Source: an uncultured Clostridia bacterium (GTDB lineage: Bacteria > Bacillota > Clostridia > UBA1381). From it: 8,378 bases of DNA. The notes under the pieces are model-generated. The model was not told where the DNA came from. It saw only the letters and a program-made list of their open reading frames with translations, and made no database searches. This document shows, in pieces, positions 1-6,916 of the stretch. The stretch is from assembly GCA_934463455.1 (NCBI GenBank), contig CAKSJU010000094.1:1-8378 (forward strand), read 5' to 3'. Position 1 is the stretch's first letter. Each line of letters starts with the position of its first letter. The position numbers and the translations under genes were made by a program.

Positions 1-289
1 TTTCAATGGCATTTATTAAGCTGTCCCCGGTATCCGCTCTCAAAATTTCTTCAGACGGTATTTGCGCTGTATACTTTGTTGCGGAATCCGCAGCATCCGA
101 AATAGTATAAACCGCCGTTTTTCCGTTAATATATATGCTATTCACTCTGTCATTTTTAACAGCAGTAATCAAATCCGAATACTGCGTAGGTGTCTTTAGT
201 GTTACCATTTGACCCACAAATGAATATGCAATCATTAAAATTGCAAGCGATACTATCCAAATGCCTATTCCTCCGAAGCTTTTTTTCAA
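1..289 (-). CDS. ftsH: ATP-dependent zinc metalloprotease FtsH, N-terminal part (runs off the left edge)
   Basis: FtsH is a membrane-anchored AAA+ protease that degrades misfolded and short-lived proteins. Only the first 96 codons are in the window. They read KKSFGGIGIWIVSLAILM and onward: a short basic N-terminus, one membrane segment at about residues 8-25, then an extracytoplasmic stretch (YSDLITAVKNDRVNSIYING) that fits the FtsH extracellular domain. The AAA+ and HExxH protease parts lie outside. The only possible start in this frame is TTG at 287-289, because a stop sits three codons upstream. A GGGAG site (299-303) stands 9 bases before it. The TTG overlaps the tilS stop as TTGA, so translation is probably coupled. 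The identification rests on this N-terminal pattern and on the tilS neighbour, since tilS and ftsH are classic neighbours in Firmicutes. The start and reading frame are clear; the family call is likely but cannot be finished from this window. Confidence 0.75.
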   Translation of the reverse strand, partial: MKKSFGGIGIWIVSLAILMIAYSFVGQMVTLKTPTQYSDLITAVKNDRVNSIYINGKTAVYTISDAADSATKYTAQIPSEEILRADTGDSLINAIE

Positions 290-1635
290 AAAACATCACT
301 CCCGCTTTTTTTTATTATTTCAAGTTTATATAAACAATCGGTTTTATCTTTTTTGTAAAATCTCTCATCATGATATTTCCCGCCGACATTAACTATCTCA
401 CCGTTTACGGTCAGTATCGGAATAATATTTCTTATATGCAGCGGAATTTTTTTATCTGTAAAAAAATTTGATATACTTTTGCTGCCTCCCAATCCTTTCG
501 GATAAAATCTGTCGCCTTTTCTTCTGTTTCTTATTGTAAATTCTGCATTTTCGGGAGCGCAAAATACATTTTTATCACTGTCCTCGGCATAATTTACCGT
601 CCAGTATTCTCCATATTCCGATATATCTGTTTTTATGCCCAAAATAGCCTTATACTCATATTCTTTTTTTAGAATATCATCTTTTATCATTATATATTTT
701 CCGCCGGAATTGTATACTGCTATTCCTTTCGGCAGTGATGTTCTTCCGCCGCTTTTTAAGTTTAATATGCTGTCTGTATAAATTTTTGATAAACTGTCAA
801 AGCCCGATACATTTTTGTAAAGCAATCTTATAATTCTCCGCTGTATGGCTTTCGGTTGTTTTTCAAGTATTTCACACGGAAAACCTCCGCGAAAATTTTC
901 ATTGAATATTTTTTCCGAATAGTCTTCCAAAAATTCCTCATCCTCGGCAAAAAGCTCACCGTTTTCGCAAATTGTGCGCGCAAAGTTCGGATTAAAACGT
1001 TTAATCTGCGGAATAAGCTCAAGTCTTATTTTATTTCTTGTATAAACAGGCTCAAAATTTGATTTATCCGTTACATACTTAAGCTTTAATTTATCACATG
1101 CGTCATATATATCCTGTTTTGTTATATCAAGAAGCGGTCTTATAATGAGATTATCTCTCATATATTCTATACCTTTTAAACCATTTGCTCCGCTGCCTCT
1201 TATAAAATGCATCAAGACGGTTTCCGCATTATCATCCATATGATGAGCGGTTGCTATTTTATTAAACCCATATTTATTTTTCAATTCTTCAAAAAAAGCG
1301 TATCTTTCCTCTCTGCCTGCCGTTTCGGAGGATATTCCCCTATCATCGGCAATTTTTAAAATATCTTCCTTTTTTGAATAAAAATCTATATTATATTCTT
1401 TGCAAAATTCCGCCGAAAAATTCTCTTCGGCATCAGCGCACGAGCGAATGGAATGATTTAAATGTGCGGCTGCAATCGTATAACCGTATTTTTCTCTAAG
1501 CGTATAAAGCGCATAAAGAAGAAATACCGAATCACTACCGCCCGAAAAAGCCACAAGTACTTTGTCGTTTTCGCAAATAAGCCGTTTTTCGCATATTGTT
1601 TTTTCAATAATTTTTAATAGTTTGCAGACATTCAT
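286..1635 (-). CDS. tilS: tRNA(Ile)-lysidine synthase TilS
   Basis: TilS uses ATP and lysine to convert the wobble C34 of a tRNA-Ile(CAU) into lysidine, so that the tRNA reads AUA and is charged with isoleucine. It is an essential cytoplasmic enzyme. The 449-aa protein has the N-type PP-loop SGGSDS at residues 31-36, HLNHSIR at about 58-64, the HHMDDNAET motif at about 131-139 and RNKIRLELIP at 200-209. A C-terminal TilS domain follows at about 365-425 (RNRRKGDRFYPKG, FFTDKKIP). The length is normal for the full-length three-domain form. I start it at ATG 1633-1635, 7 bases after AGAGG. A TTG directly upstream (1636-1638) is in frame and would add one residue, but it sits closer to the site than is usual. 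The ribosome-binding site overlaps the dnaB stop codon and the gene's own stop overlaps the ftsH start, so it is an inner gene of the operon. Confidence 0.97.
   Translation of the reverse strand: MNVCKLLKIIEKTICEKRLICENDKVLVAFSGGSDSVFLLYALYTLREKYGYTIAAAHLNHSIRSCADAEENFSAEFCKEYNIDFYSKKEDILKIADDRGISSETAGREERYAFFEELKNKYGFNKIATAHHMDDNAETVLMHFIRGSGANGLKGIEYMRDNLIIRPLLDITKQDIYDACDKLKLKYVTDKSNFEPVYTRNKIRLELIPQIKRFNPNFARTICENGELFAEDEEFLEDYSEKIFNENFRGGFPCEILEKQPKAIQRRIIRLLYKNVSGFDSLSKIYTDSILNLKSGGRTSLPKGIAVYNSGGKYIMIKDDILKKEYEYKAILGIKTDISEYGEYWTVNYAEDSDKNVFCAPENAEFTIRNRRKGDRFYPKGLGGSKSISNFFTDKKIPLHIRNIIPILTVNGEIVNVGGKYHDERFYKKDKTDCLYKLEIIKKSGSDVF
299..303 (-). promoter_or_regulatory. Ribosome-binding site that fixes the TTG start of ftsH
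   Basis: GGGAG on the minus strand, 9 bases upstream of TTG at 287-289 and inside the last codons of tilS. A nearer ATG at 294-296 is in another frame, which closes after about 40 codons and does not give the FtsH-like protein. The site therefore supports the TTG start. Confidence 0.55.
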
Positions 1636-1647
1636 CAATATTCCTCT

Positions 1648-3003
1648 TTATTGTTCCTCCGGAGCGGAATAATCAACATTAACAAATTTCGTATAGCGTC
1701 CCTGCCAGCCAAGCTTAAACATGCCTGTTTCTCCGCTTCGCTGTTTTGCAATTATACATTCCGCCATATTTTTATCCTCAGAGTCTTTATTATAATACTC
1801 ATCTCTGTACAAAAACATAACTATATCCGCATCCTGCTCGATTGCTCCCGACTCTCTCAAATCGGCAAGCATAGGTCTCTTGTCACTTCTCGATTCACAG
1901 GTACGTGCCAGCTGTGAAAGTGCTATAACCGGAATATCAAGCTCCTTTGAAAGCACCTTCAGCGAACGGGATATTTCCGAAATTTCCTGCTGCCTGCTGT
2001 CTGTCCTGCTCGCACTTTGCATCAGCTGTAAATAGTCGATTACTATAAGTCCGAGATTTTTCGCTTGCTTCAATCTGCGGCACTTTGCACGGATTTCCGA
2101 AACGGTTATTGAAGCCGTATCATCTATGTATATCGGAGCCAATGCAACTTTATCCATTACCGAGCCAAGCTGCTGCCAATCCTCACTCGAAAAATCTCCC
2201 ATTCTTACCTTTGCGGAATCCACAAGTGCCTGACTGCACAAAATTCTGTTTACAATCATACTTTTAGACATTTCAAGGTTGAATATGGCAACCGGGACAT
2301 TATTGTTTATAGCCGCACTTTCGGCTATATTAACGGCAAAACTCGATTTTCCCATACCGGGACGCCCCGCAATTATTATAAGCTCTCCTCCGTGCAATCC
2401 GCCTGTTCGCCGATTCAGTTCATCAAACCCTGTCGGCACGCCGGTAAGCTTATCCTTATTTAATGAATTTTGTACCATTGTCTGGTACGCAGTCATAAGA
2501 ACATCATTAATATGAACAATATCGTTTTGCTCTTTTGATGATGAAACATCAAATATCAGCTGTTCCGATTGTTCAAGTATTCTCTCTACCGTATCGCTTT
2601 CGGTATAAGCAAGTTCCGAAATAGCTCTTGACGAGCCGATCAGCTTTCGTAAAATTGCTTTTTCCTTTATAATTTTCGAATAATAAACAACATTTTCCGT
2701 TGTGGGAACAGATGCTGCCACCGAAGCAAGATACGAAATTCCGCCGACAGCATCAAGTCTGTCTCCTTGGTTAAGTCTGTCCGAAACAGTAACAATATCA
2801 ATCGGTGTATTTTCGTTAAAAAGCTCTATAATTACAGCATATATTTCCTTATTCTGTTCAAAATAAAAGTCTTCGGGGCGCACAATCTCAGCCGATGAAG
2901 CAACGCTTGCCGCATCGGTTAAAGCACTTCCGATAATAGATTGTTCCGCTTCTTTGTTATGCGGCAATTCTCTGTCTATATAGCTTATATCTTCCTGAGC
3001 CAT
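1648..3003 (-). CDS. dnaB: Replicative DNA helicase DnaB (DnaC in Bacillus naming)
   Basis: This is the hexameric 5'-3' helicase that unwinds DNA at the replication fork and binds primase through its N-terminal domain. In the 451-aa protein, the DnaB N-terminal domain spans about residues 12-115 (PHNKEAEQSIIGS) and is followed by a linker. The RecA-like ATPase domain starts near 185 and has Walker A GRPGMGKS at 213-220, a catalytic Glu in FNLEM near 244, and Walker B LIVIDYLQLM with D323. The DnaB block ALSQLAR...KRPMLADLRESG runs at about 361-386, and the KQR arginine-finger segment is at about 420-422. No intein interrupts it. The ATG at 3001-3003 follows AAGGGTGG with a 5-base spacer. An in-frame GTG at 3010-3012 would add MEL but leaves no room for a ribosome-binding site. 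It lies 16 bases downstream of rplI, the common Firmicutes order. Confidence 0.97.
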   Translation of the reverse strand: MAQEDISYIDRELPHNKEAEQSIIGSALTDAASVASSAEIVRPEDFYFEQNKEIYAVIIELFNENTPIDIVTVSDRLNQGDRLDAVGGISYLASVAASVPTTENVVYYSKIIKEKAILRKLIGSSRAISELAYTESDTVERILEQSEQLIFDVSSSKEQNDIVHINDVLMTAYQTMVQNSLNKDKLTGVPTGFDELNRRTGGLHGGELIIIAGRPGMGKSSFAVNIAESAAINNNVPVAIFNLEMSKSMIVNRILCSQALVDSAKVRMGDFSSEDWQQLGSVMDKVALAPIYIDDTASITVSEIRAKCRRLKQAKNLGLIVIDYLQLMQSASRTDSRQQEISEISRSLKVLSKELDIPVIALSQLARTCESRSDKRPMLADLRESGAIEQDADIVMFLYRDEYYNKDSEDKNMAECIIAKQRSGETGMFKLGWQGRYTKFVNVDYSAPEEQ

Positions 3004-3019
3004 TAATTCCACCCTTTAT

Positions 3020-3466
3020 TTAAAGACTTTCAACACTTACTCTTACCTTGCCGACGACACCGTGGTTAAGCTTTACTTCAACCTCGGTAATTCCCAAGGT
3101 TTTTATTCCGTCCGGCAAAATAAATTTTTTCTTATCAATTTTAATATGATGCTGCATTTTTAACTCTTCCGCAATTTCCTTAGACGTTACGGAGCCGAAC
3201 AACTTGCCGTTTTCTCCCGCTTTCGCTTTGATTACAACCTTGATTTCTTTCAGTTTTTCCGCAATGTCCTTTGCCTCTTCCAATTCCGTCTGCATTTTAA
3301 ATTCCGCAGCGTCTTTTTTTCCCTGCATAATATTTAAGTTTTCATTTGTTGCTTCTTTAGCAAGCTTTCTCGGCAAAAGATAATTTCTCGCATATCCGTC
3401 CGAAACATTTACAAGCTCACCTTTTTTACCCTGTCCCTTTATATCCTGATTTAAAATAACCTTCAT
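3020..3466 (-). CDS. rplI: 50S ribosomal protein L9
   Basis: L9 binds 23S rRNA at the base of the L1 stalk and reaches across the ribosome surface, where it helps limit frameshifting. The 148 residues match the normal L9 length. The N-terminal domain is complete, with the L9 signature GQGKKGELVNVSDGYARNYL in the first 30 residues followed by LLPRKLAKEAT. A Lys/Glu-rich connecting helix follows (about 42-75), then the C-terminal domain with GKLFGSVTSKEIAEEL and a final KVRVSVESL. The ATG start has AAGGA 9 bases upstream, lying within the last two gdpP codons and its stop. Only 6 bases separate the two genes, so they are co-transcribed and probably translationally coupled. Confidence 0.98.
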   Translation of the reverse strand: MKVILNQDIKGQGKKGELVNVSDGYARNYLLPRKLAKEATNENLNIMQGKKDAAEFKMQTELEEAKDIAEKLKEIKVVIKAKAGENGKLFGSVTSKEIAEELKMQHHIKIDKKKFILPDGIKTLGITEVEVKLNHGVVGKVRVSVESL

Positions 3467-3472
3467 TAGATT

Positions 3473-5485
3473 TCATCCTTTCTTATTTTCTTTTATATAT
3501 TCATCAATTGCCTCTTTCAGGCTGTATTTGACTTTTGTTATATCTGTATTCTTAAGCTGTGCACCGGCAACCGTCATATGTCCGCCGCCGCCAAGCTTTT
3601 CCATTATCAGCTGAACATTCACTTCTCCCAGTGACCGCGCGCTTATAAATATATCGTTGTCAATTCTGTATATAACAAACGCAGCTTTTGTCCCCGAAAT
3701 GTTAAGCATATCATCCGCGGCCATTGACGAAATAACTCTTATGTTCGGGTCGCTTGCGCGGCATTCCGCAACAGCCATTCCGCCTGTGTATATTTCGGTC
3801 GTCTTGACAATGTCAAGCTTGCACATATATTCATCCTTATCCACATTAAACAGACGCTTTACATAGGATGTGTCAAGTCCGTAACGTTTCAGATATGATG
3901 CGGCTTCAAATGTTCTTACACCTGTTTTGGTAATGAAATTCTTCGTATCCATTAATATTCCCACATATAATGACATAGCTTCAAATGCTGTCAAAGAACG
4001 CCTGTCATCTATATATTGCATAATTTCCGTTGCCATTTCACAAGTTGACGAAGCGTACGGCTCATGGTACGTTAAAGAACTGTTCTCGATAAATTCCGTA
4101 CTTCTCCTGTGATGGTCTATCAAAACAACTTTGTTTGCTTTTTTCAATAAATCCGCACAAGGAAGCATGGATGGACGATGAGTGTCAAGAATTACCAAAA
4201 GTGAATCCGATGTCAAAATTTCCATAGCGGTGGAATTACTTATAAGCATTCCGTCATATTCTTCTTTTTGTCTTACTCCGTCGGAAAGCGTTTTTATTGC
4301 CGGAGAATTGTCAAAAACAATATACGGCTTTTTGCCCGCCGAACGAACTGCCCTCTGCAAGCCTATCGCTGCACCAAAGCAATCATAATCCGCATTTGCA
4401 TGCCCCATAAAAATAACCTTATCCGAATGAGCTATATAATCCTTGAGCGCAACCGCAAATGCTCTTGTTTTAACACGCGTACTTTTTTCGTAATCCTTTG
4501 TATTTCCTCCGTAAAAGCTGTACTGTGTTTCATCTTTTACCGCCGCCTGGTCTCCGCCTCTGCCGAGTGCCATATCGATTGCTGCACGTGCATAGCTTTC
4601 ATTTTCGATAATATGTCCGCCTGTTCCGACACCTATACTTGCCGTAATCGGAATTTTTATTTCTTCACCTATGGCGCGTATTTTATTAAGCAATTCAAAT
4701 TTTGTCTTGATATATCCGTTTAAATATCTATGCTCAAAAAAAGCTATATATCGGTCTCTTTCGGTCTTTTTTAAAACACCCTTGCTTTCCCCTACCCATG
4801 CACTTACACATCTTGCAATAGCGGAAACCGTATTTTGATAAATATCATCATCCATTTTCTGGAAAATATCATCAAAATTATCAATGTTGATGATAGCGAC
4901 ATCCGTTTTTTCATTTTCGTATTTTTTTTTCAGATTTTCACTTTCGGTACGGTCAAGAAAATAAAGGAGCACTGAATATATCGGCTGTCCGGCATCGTCT
5001 GTATTTGCTTTGTTCATAATTATGTTGCCGATAACGGTATAAATTCTGCCTTTGTATGTTGTCTTAATTTTTATGCTGTCAGAAGATTTCAATACTTCAG
5101 ACCATTTAAGATCCGGAATAATACTTCCGATTGCAACCTCGTACAAATCTTTATTTTCAACCATTTCGCAGAATAAATCGTTATACCACATAATTCTGCT
5201 GTCAATCCGCAAAATTACGGTCGCCAAAGGAAATTTGCTGATGGCATCATTTGCCATTGTGCTGTTTTGAGTGGAAACAAGCTTTGCATATTCCACTATA
5301 TCTTTTGTGTGAAGGTTTCTTATTATAAAATAATATGCACCGAACAGCACTCCGACAGCAGCTTCTCCTGCCGCCAGTCCTATACTATTGTATTGCAGGT
5401 ATGTGACAATTCCGAATACAATAAAAGCTGCAATGCAAAGTATAACTCCTATTGTATACGGCTGTCTTTTAACATTATTTTTCAT
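3473..5485 (-). CDS. gdpP: Cyclic-di-AMP phosphodiesterase GdpP (YybT type; PAS, degenerate GGDEF, DHH/DHHA1)
   Basis: GdpP hydrolyses c-di-AMP to pApA and so sets the level of a messenger controlling potassium, osmolyte and cell-wall balance. The 670-aa membrane protein has two membrane segments at about residues 11-30 and 38-55. A PAS domain with PLATVILRIDSRIMWYND follows at about 86-175. The GGDEF-like domain at about 190-315 lacks the GGDEF signature and has TERDRYIAFFEHR near that place, so it should not be a cyclase. The DHH domain (about 350-510) keeps its metal-binding residues: GHANADYD (H362, D366, D368), D434 in LDTHRPS, DHH at 457-459 and D513 in LMDTKN. DHHA1 ends with GGGGH at 632-636. 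All these catalytic residues are present, so it should be active. The ATG start has AAAGGA 14 bases upstream, a long spacing; no other in-frame start is closer. It heads the gdpP-rplI-dnaB-tilS-ftsH operon. Confidence 0.96.
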   Translation of the reverse strand: MKNNVKRQPYTIGVILCIAAFIVFGIVTYLQYNSIGLAAGEAAVGVLFGAYYFIIRNLHTKDIVEYAKLVSTQNSTMANDAISKFPLATVILRIDSRIMWYNDLFCEMVENKDLYEVAIGSIIPDLKWSEVLKSSDSIKIKTTYKGRIYTVIGNIIMNKANTDDAGQPIYSVLLYFLDRTESENLKKKYENEKTDVAIINIDNFDDIFQKMDDDIYQNTVSAIARCVSAWVGESKGVLKKTERDRYIAFFEHRYLNGYIKTKFELLNKIRAIGEEIKIPITASIGVGTGGHIIENESYARAAIDMALGRGGDQAAVKDETQYSFYGGNTKDYEKSTRVKTRAFAVALKDYIAHSDKVIFMGHANADYDCFGAAIGLQRAVRSAGKKPYIVFDNSPAIKTLSDGVRQKEEYDGMLISNSTAMEILTSDSLLVILDTHRPSMLPCADLLKKANKVVLIDHHRRSTEFIENSSLTYHEPYASSTCEMATEIMQYIDDRRSLTAFEAMSLYVGILMDTKNFITKTGVRTFEAASYLKRYGLDTSYVKRLFNVDKDEYMCKLDIVKTTEIYTGGMAVAECRASDPNIRVISSMAADDMLNISGTKAAFVIYRIDNDIFISARSLGEVNVQLIMEKLGGGGHMTVAGAQLKNTDITKVKYSLKEAIDEYIKENKKG

Positions 5486-5541
5486 AATTAATATACAAGT
5501 CCTTTCGGATTAATAAAACAGCCTACTGCTCCGATTATTCT

Positions 5542-5570
5542 ATTTTATCACATTTTTTACGAATAGTCAA
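5542..5570 (-). promoter_or_regulatory. Sigma-A-type promoter of the gdpP operon
   Basis: On the minus strand, TTGACT (5565-5570), a 17-bp spacer, then TAAAAT (5542-5547) preceded by TGA, which makes an extended -10. The start of transcription should be near 5535, giving a leader of about 50 bases. The leader holds TCGGA (5530-5534) and TCCGA (5505-5509), which could pair next to the AAAGGA ribosome-binding site; with only 5 bp and a long loop this is weak. The promoter lies within the 106-bp gap between the DUF4364 gene and gdpP. No terminator is seen in that gap, so readthrough from upstream is also likely. Confidence 0.75.
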
Positions 5571-5591
5571 CATTTCTCGGATATATTTGTA

Positions 5592-6149
5592 CTAATCTTC
5601 AGAAAATACCTTTCCTCCGTCAGTAACCTTATCAATAATGTCTTTATAAATCATTTCGGTATTTTCATTAAAATATTTAAGCATTTTATTTGCATCTTTT
5701 CTGCTTCCTGCGTAGACTGTCATTTCCAAAAGAGGTACACTGCGGTCGTAAATCCCGCATTTAATCGCATACTCATTTCTTGTAACGGGTACTAATTCAC
5801 TTCTGACGCTCCTTTTTTCCTCCTCTTCATTAAAGAAAGGAGGAATAGCCTCTTCGATTTGGTCTCGTATATATATCGGAATATTTTTTTCAAAAAATCC
5901 GTCTGCTTCTACCCCTTTCGGCAAAAGCTCATATACTGTGGTAAACTCATCGGGAGAAAAGCTTCTTACATGCTCCGTTTCCACAAGATTTGTAAGTGCA
6001 AGCTGAAAATCAGAAAATTCAATATTGCAATTGTCCAGTATCAAACCTGTAATTTGCTTGTATGTTACATGTCTGTTTACCTTTGCAAGCGTAAAAAGAA
6101 TAATATATTGTATCATAACATTATCGTCTATCTCACGCATATATTTCAT
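5592..6149 (-). CDS. DUF4364-like protein, probable winged-helix N-terminus, function unknown
   Basis: The function is not known. The 185-aa protein has no signal peptide or membrane segment and should be cytoplasmic. Residues about 8-80 (MIQYIILFTLAKVNRHVTYKQIT, then DFQLALTNLVETEHV and YELLPKGVEADGFF) look like a winged-helix fold: helices, a recognition-helix-like segment and a wing ending in a LLPKG turn. The rest is rich in acidic residues, with IYIRDQIEEAIPPFFNEEEEKR and a beta-rich end holding LLEMTVYAGSRKDANKMLKYFNEN. This matches what I recall of the DUF4364 family in Clostridia; the family call is from memory and not a search. The ATG has AAGGAG 10 bases upstream, set in the loop of an inverted repeat. 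It is transcribed toward gdpP, 106 bp away. A DNA-binding role is inferred only from the fold pattern. Confidence 0.75.
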   Translation of the reverse strand: MKYMREIDDNVMIQYIILFTLAKVNRHVTYKQITGLILDNCNIEFSDFQLALTNLVETEHVRSFSPDEFTTVYELLPKGVEADGFFEKNIPIYIRDQIEEAIPPFFNEEEEKRSVRSELVPVTRNEYAIKCGIYDRSVPLLEMTVYAGSRKDANKMLKYFNENTEMIYKDIIDKVTDGGKVFSED

Positions 6150-6171
6150 GTTTTAAAAGCTCCTTTTAAAA
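6150..6171 (-). promoter_or_regulatory. Inverted repeat holding the DUF4364 ribosome-binding site in its loop
   Basis: TTTTAAAA occurs at 6151-6158 and again at 6164-6171. The motif is its own reverse complement, so the mRNA can form an 8-bp all-A/U stem. The 5-base loop on the minus strand is GGAGC, the core of the Shine-Dalgarno site. The stem ends one base before the ATG. The repeat is exact; that it folds or regulates is inferred, and an all-A/U stem is weak. Confidence 0.5.
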
Positions 6172-6194
6172 TTTTTTTAAAATATCCAAATAAT

Positions 6195-6203
6195 AGTATA
6201 GCA
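6195..6203 (-). promoter_or_regulatory. Extended -10 promoter of the DUF4364 gene
   Basis: The minus strand reads TGCTATACT, an extended -10 (TGn plus TATACT, 5 of 6 to consensus). No good -35 is seen at 16-18 bp, as expected for an extended -10 promoter. Transcription should start near 6188, giving a leader of about 39 bases that includes the inverted repeat at the ribosome-binding site. Confidence 0.55.
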
Positions 6204-6218
6204 TATTTTATAAAAAAA

Positions 6219-6227
6219 TGATATAAT
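6219..6227 (+). promoter_or_regulatory. Extended -10 promoter of rnhB-yraN
   Basis: TGATATAAT: a perfect TATAAT with an upstream TGn. The -35 region (about 6199-6204) is poor and overlaps the -10 of the opposing DUF4364 promoter. Transcription should start near 6234, about 35 bases before the rnhB start. Confidence 0.6.
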
Positions 6228-6268
6228 ATTTTTAAATAAATCAAAAAAATTTTGAAAGGACGAAAAAA

Positions 6269-6916
6269 ATGCCCAAATTATCAAAAGAAGAAGATATTGA
6301 AAGAGTAAAAAAAATGCTGACAAGAGAAAATGAACTCATGCAAAGCGGATATTCATTTGTATGCGGCATTGACGAAGCCGGCAGAGGTCCGCTTGCAGGT
6401 CCGGTGTTTGCAGCTGCTGTTATCCTGCCGCCGGGATTAATAATTGAGGGAATAAACGATTCGAAAAAGCTCTCACCAAAAAAGCGTGAAGAATTATATG
6501 ATATTATCTGTGATAAAGCAATTGCATGGAGCTCGGCAAGCGTTGACGAAAAAACAATTGATGAAATAAATATACTGAATGCCACTTTCCTCGCAATGAG
6601 AATGTCTTGCGAAAAACTCTCAACAAAAGCCGACTATGCTCTTGTTGACGGAAATCGCTTGCCCGGGCTTTCCATACCGAGCGAAGCTATTGTAAAAGGA
6701 GATGCCAAAAGCATAAGCATAGCGGCCTCTTCAATAATAGCAAAGGTTGAAAGAGACCGTTACATAACAGAAATGGCAAAATTATATCCCGAATACGGAT
6801 TTGAAAAGCATAAAGGGTACGGTACAAAGGCTCACACGGAGGCAATCTTAAAATACGGTCCTTCACCTATTCACAGAAAAACATTTTTGAAAAAACTTTT
6901 GTCGGAGGATAAATAA
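6269..6916 (+). CDS. rnhB: Ribonuclease HII
   Basis: RNase HII cuts the RNA strand of RNA-DNA hybrids and nicks at single ribonucleotides left in DNA, starting ribonucleotide excision repair. The 215-aa protein has the family hallmark GIDEAGRGPLAGPV at residues 33-46 (D35 and E36 bind metal; GRG 38-40 reads the ribonucleotide). Next come DSKKLSPKKRE (64-74), VDGN with D127, and KGDAKSISIAASSIIAKVER (143-162) with D145 as the likely fourth metal ligand. HKGYGT (181-186) holds the conserved Tyr184. All active-site residues are present. About 30 residues precede the core, as in many Firmicutes. The ATG follows AAAGGA by 8 bases. It is the first gene of a rightward operon and its stop overlaps the yraN start by one base (TAATG). 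Confidence 0.97.
   Translation: MPKLSKEEDIERVKKMLTRENELMQSGYSFVCGIDEAGRGPLAGPVFAAAVILPPGLIIEGINDSKKLSPKKREELYDIICDKAIAWSSASVDEKTIDEINILNATFLAMRMSCEKLSTKADYALVDGNRLPGLSIPSEAIVKGDAKSISIAASSIIAKVERDRYITEMAKLYPEYGFEKHKGYGTKAHTEAILKYGPSPIHRKTFLKKLLSEDK

Noticed and set aside
4268..4723. 151-codon plus-strand open frame inside gdpP
   Set aside because: It is antisense to the well-conserved DHH and GGDEF-like parts of gdpP, has a Cys/Ile/Phe-rich composition unlike a real protein, and has no convincing ribosome-binding site.
3905..4925. GdpP read as an active diguanylate cyclase
   Set aside because: The GGDEF-like domain lacks the signature residues, and the YybT family is known to have a degenerate GGDEF domain.
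5859..6221. 120-codon plus-strand open frame opposite the DUF4364 gene
   Set aside because: It overlaps the DUF4364 gene and both divergent promoters, and its composition is typical of a reversed AT-rich coding region.
6241..6585. 114-codon minus-strand open frame opposite rnhB
   Set aside because: It is the mirror of the conserved N-terminal half of RNase HII, with a Ser/Phe/Ile-rich shadow composition.
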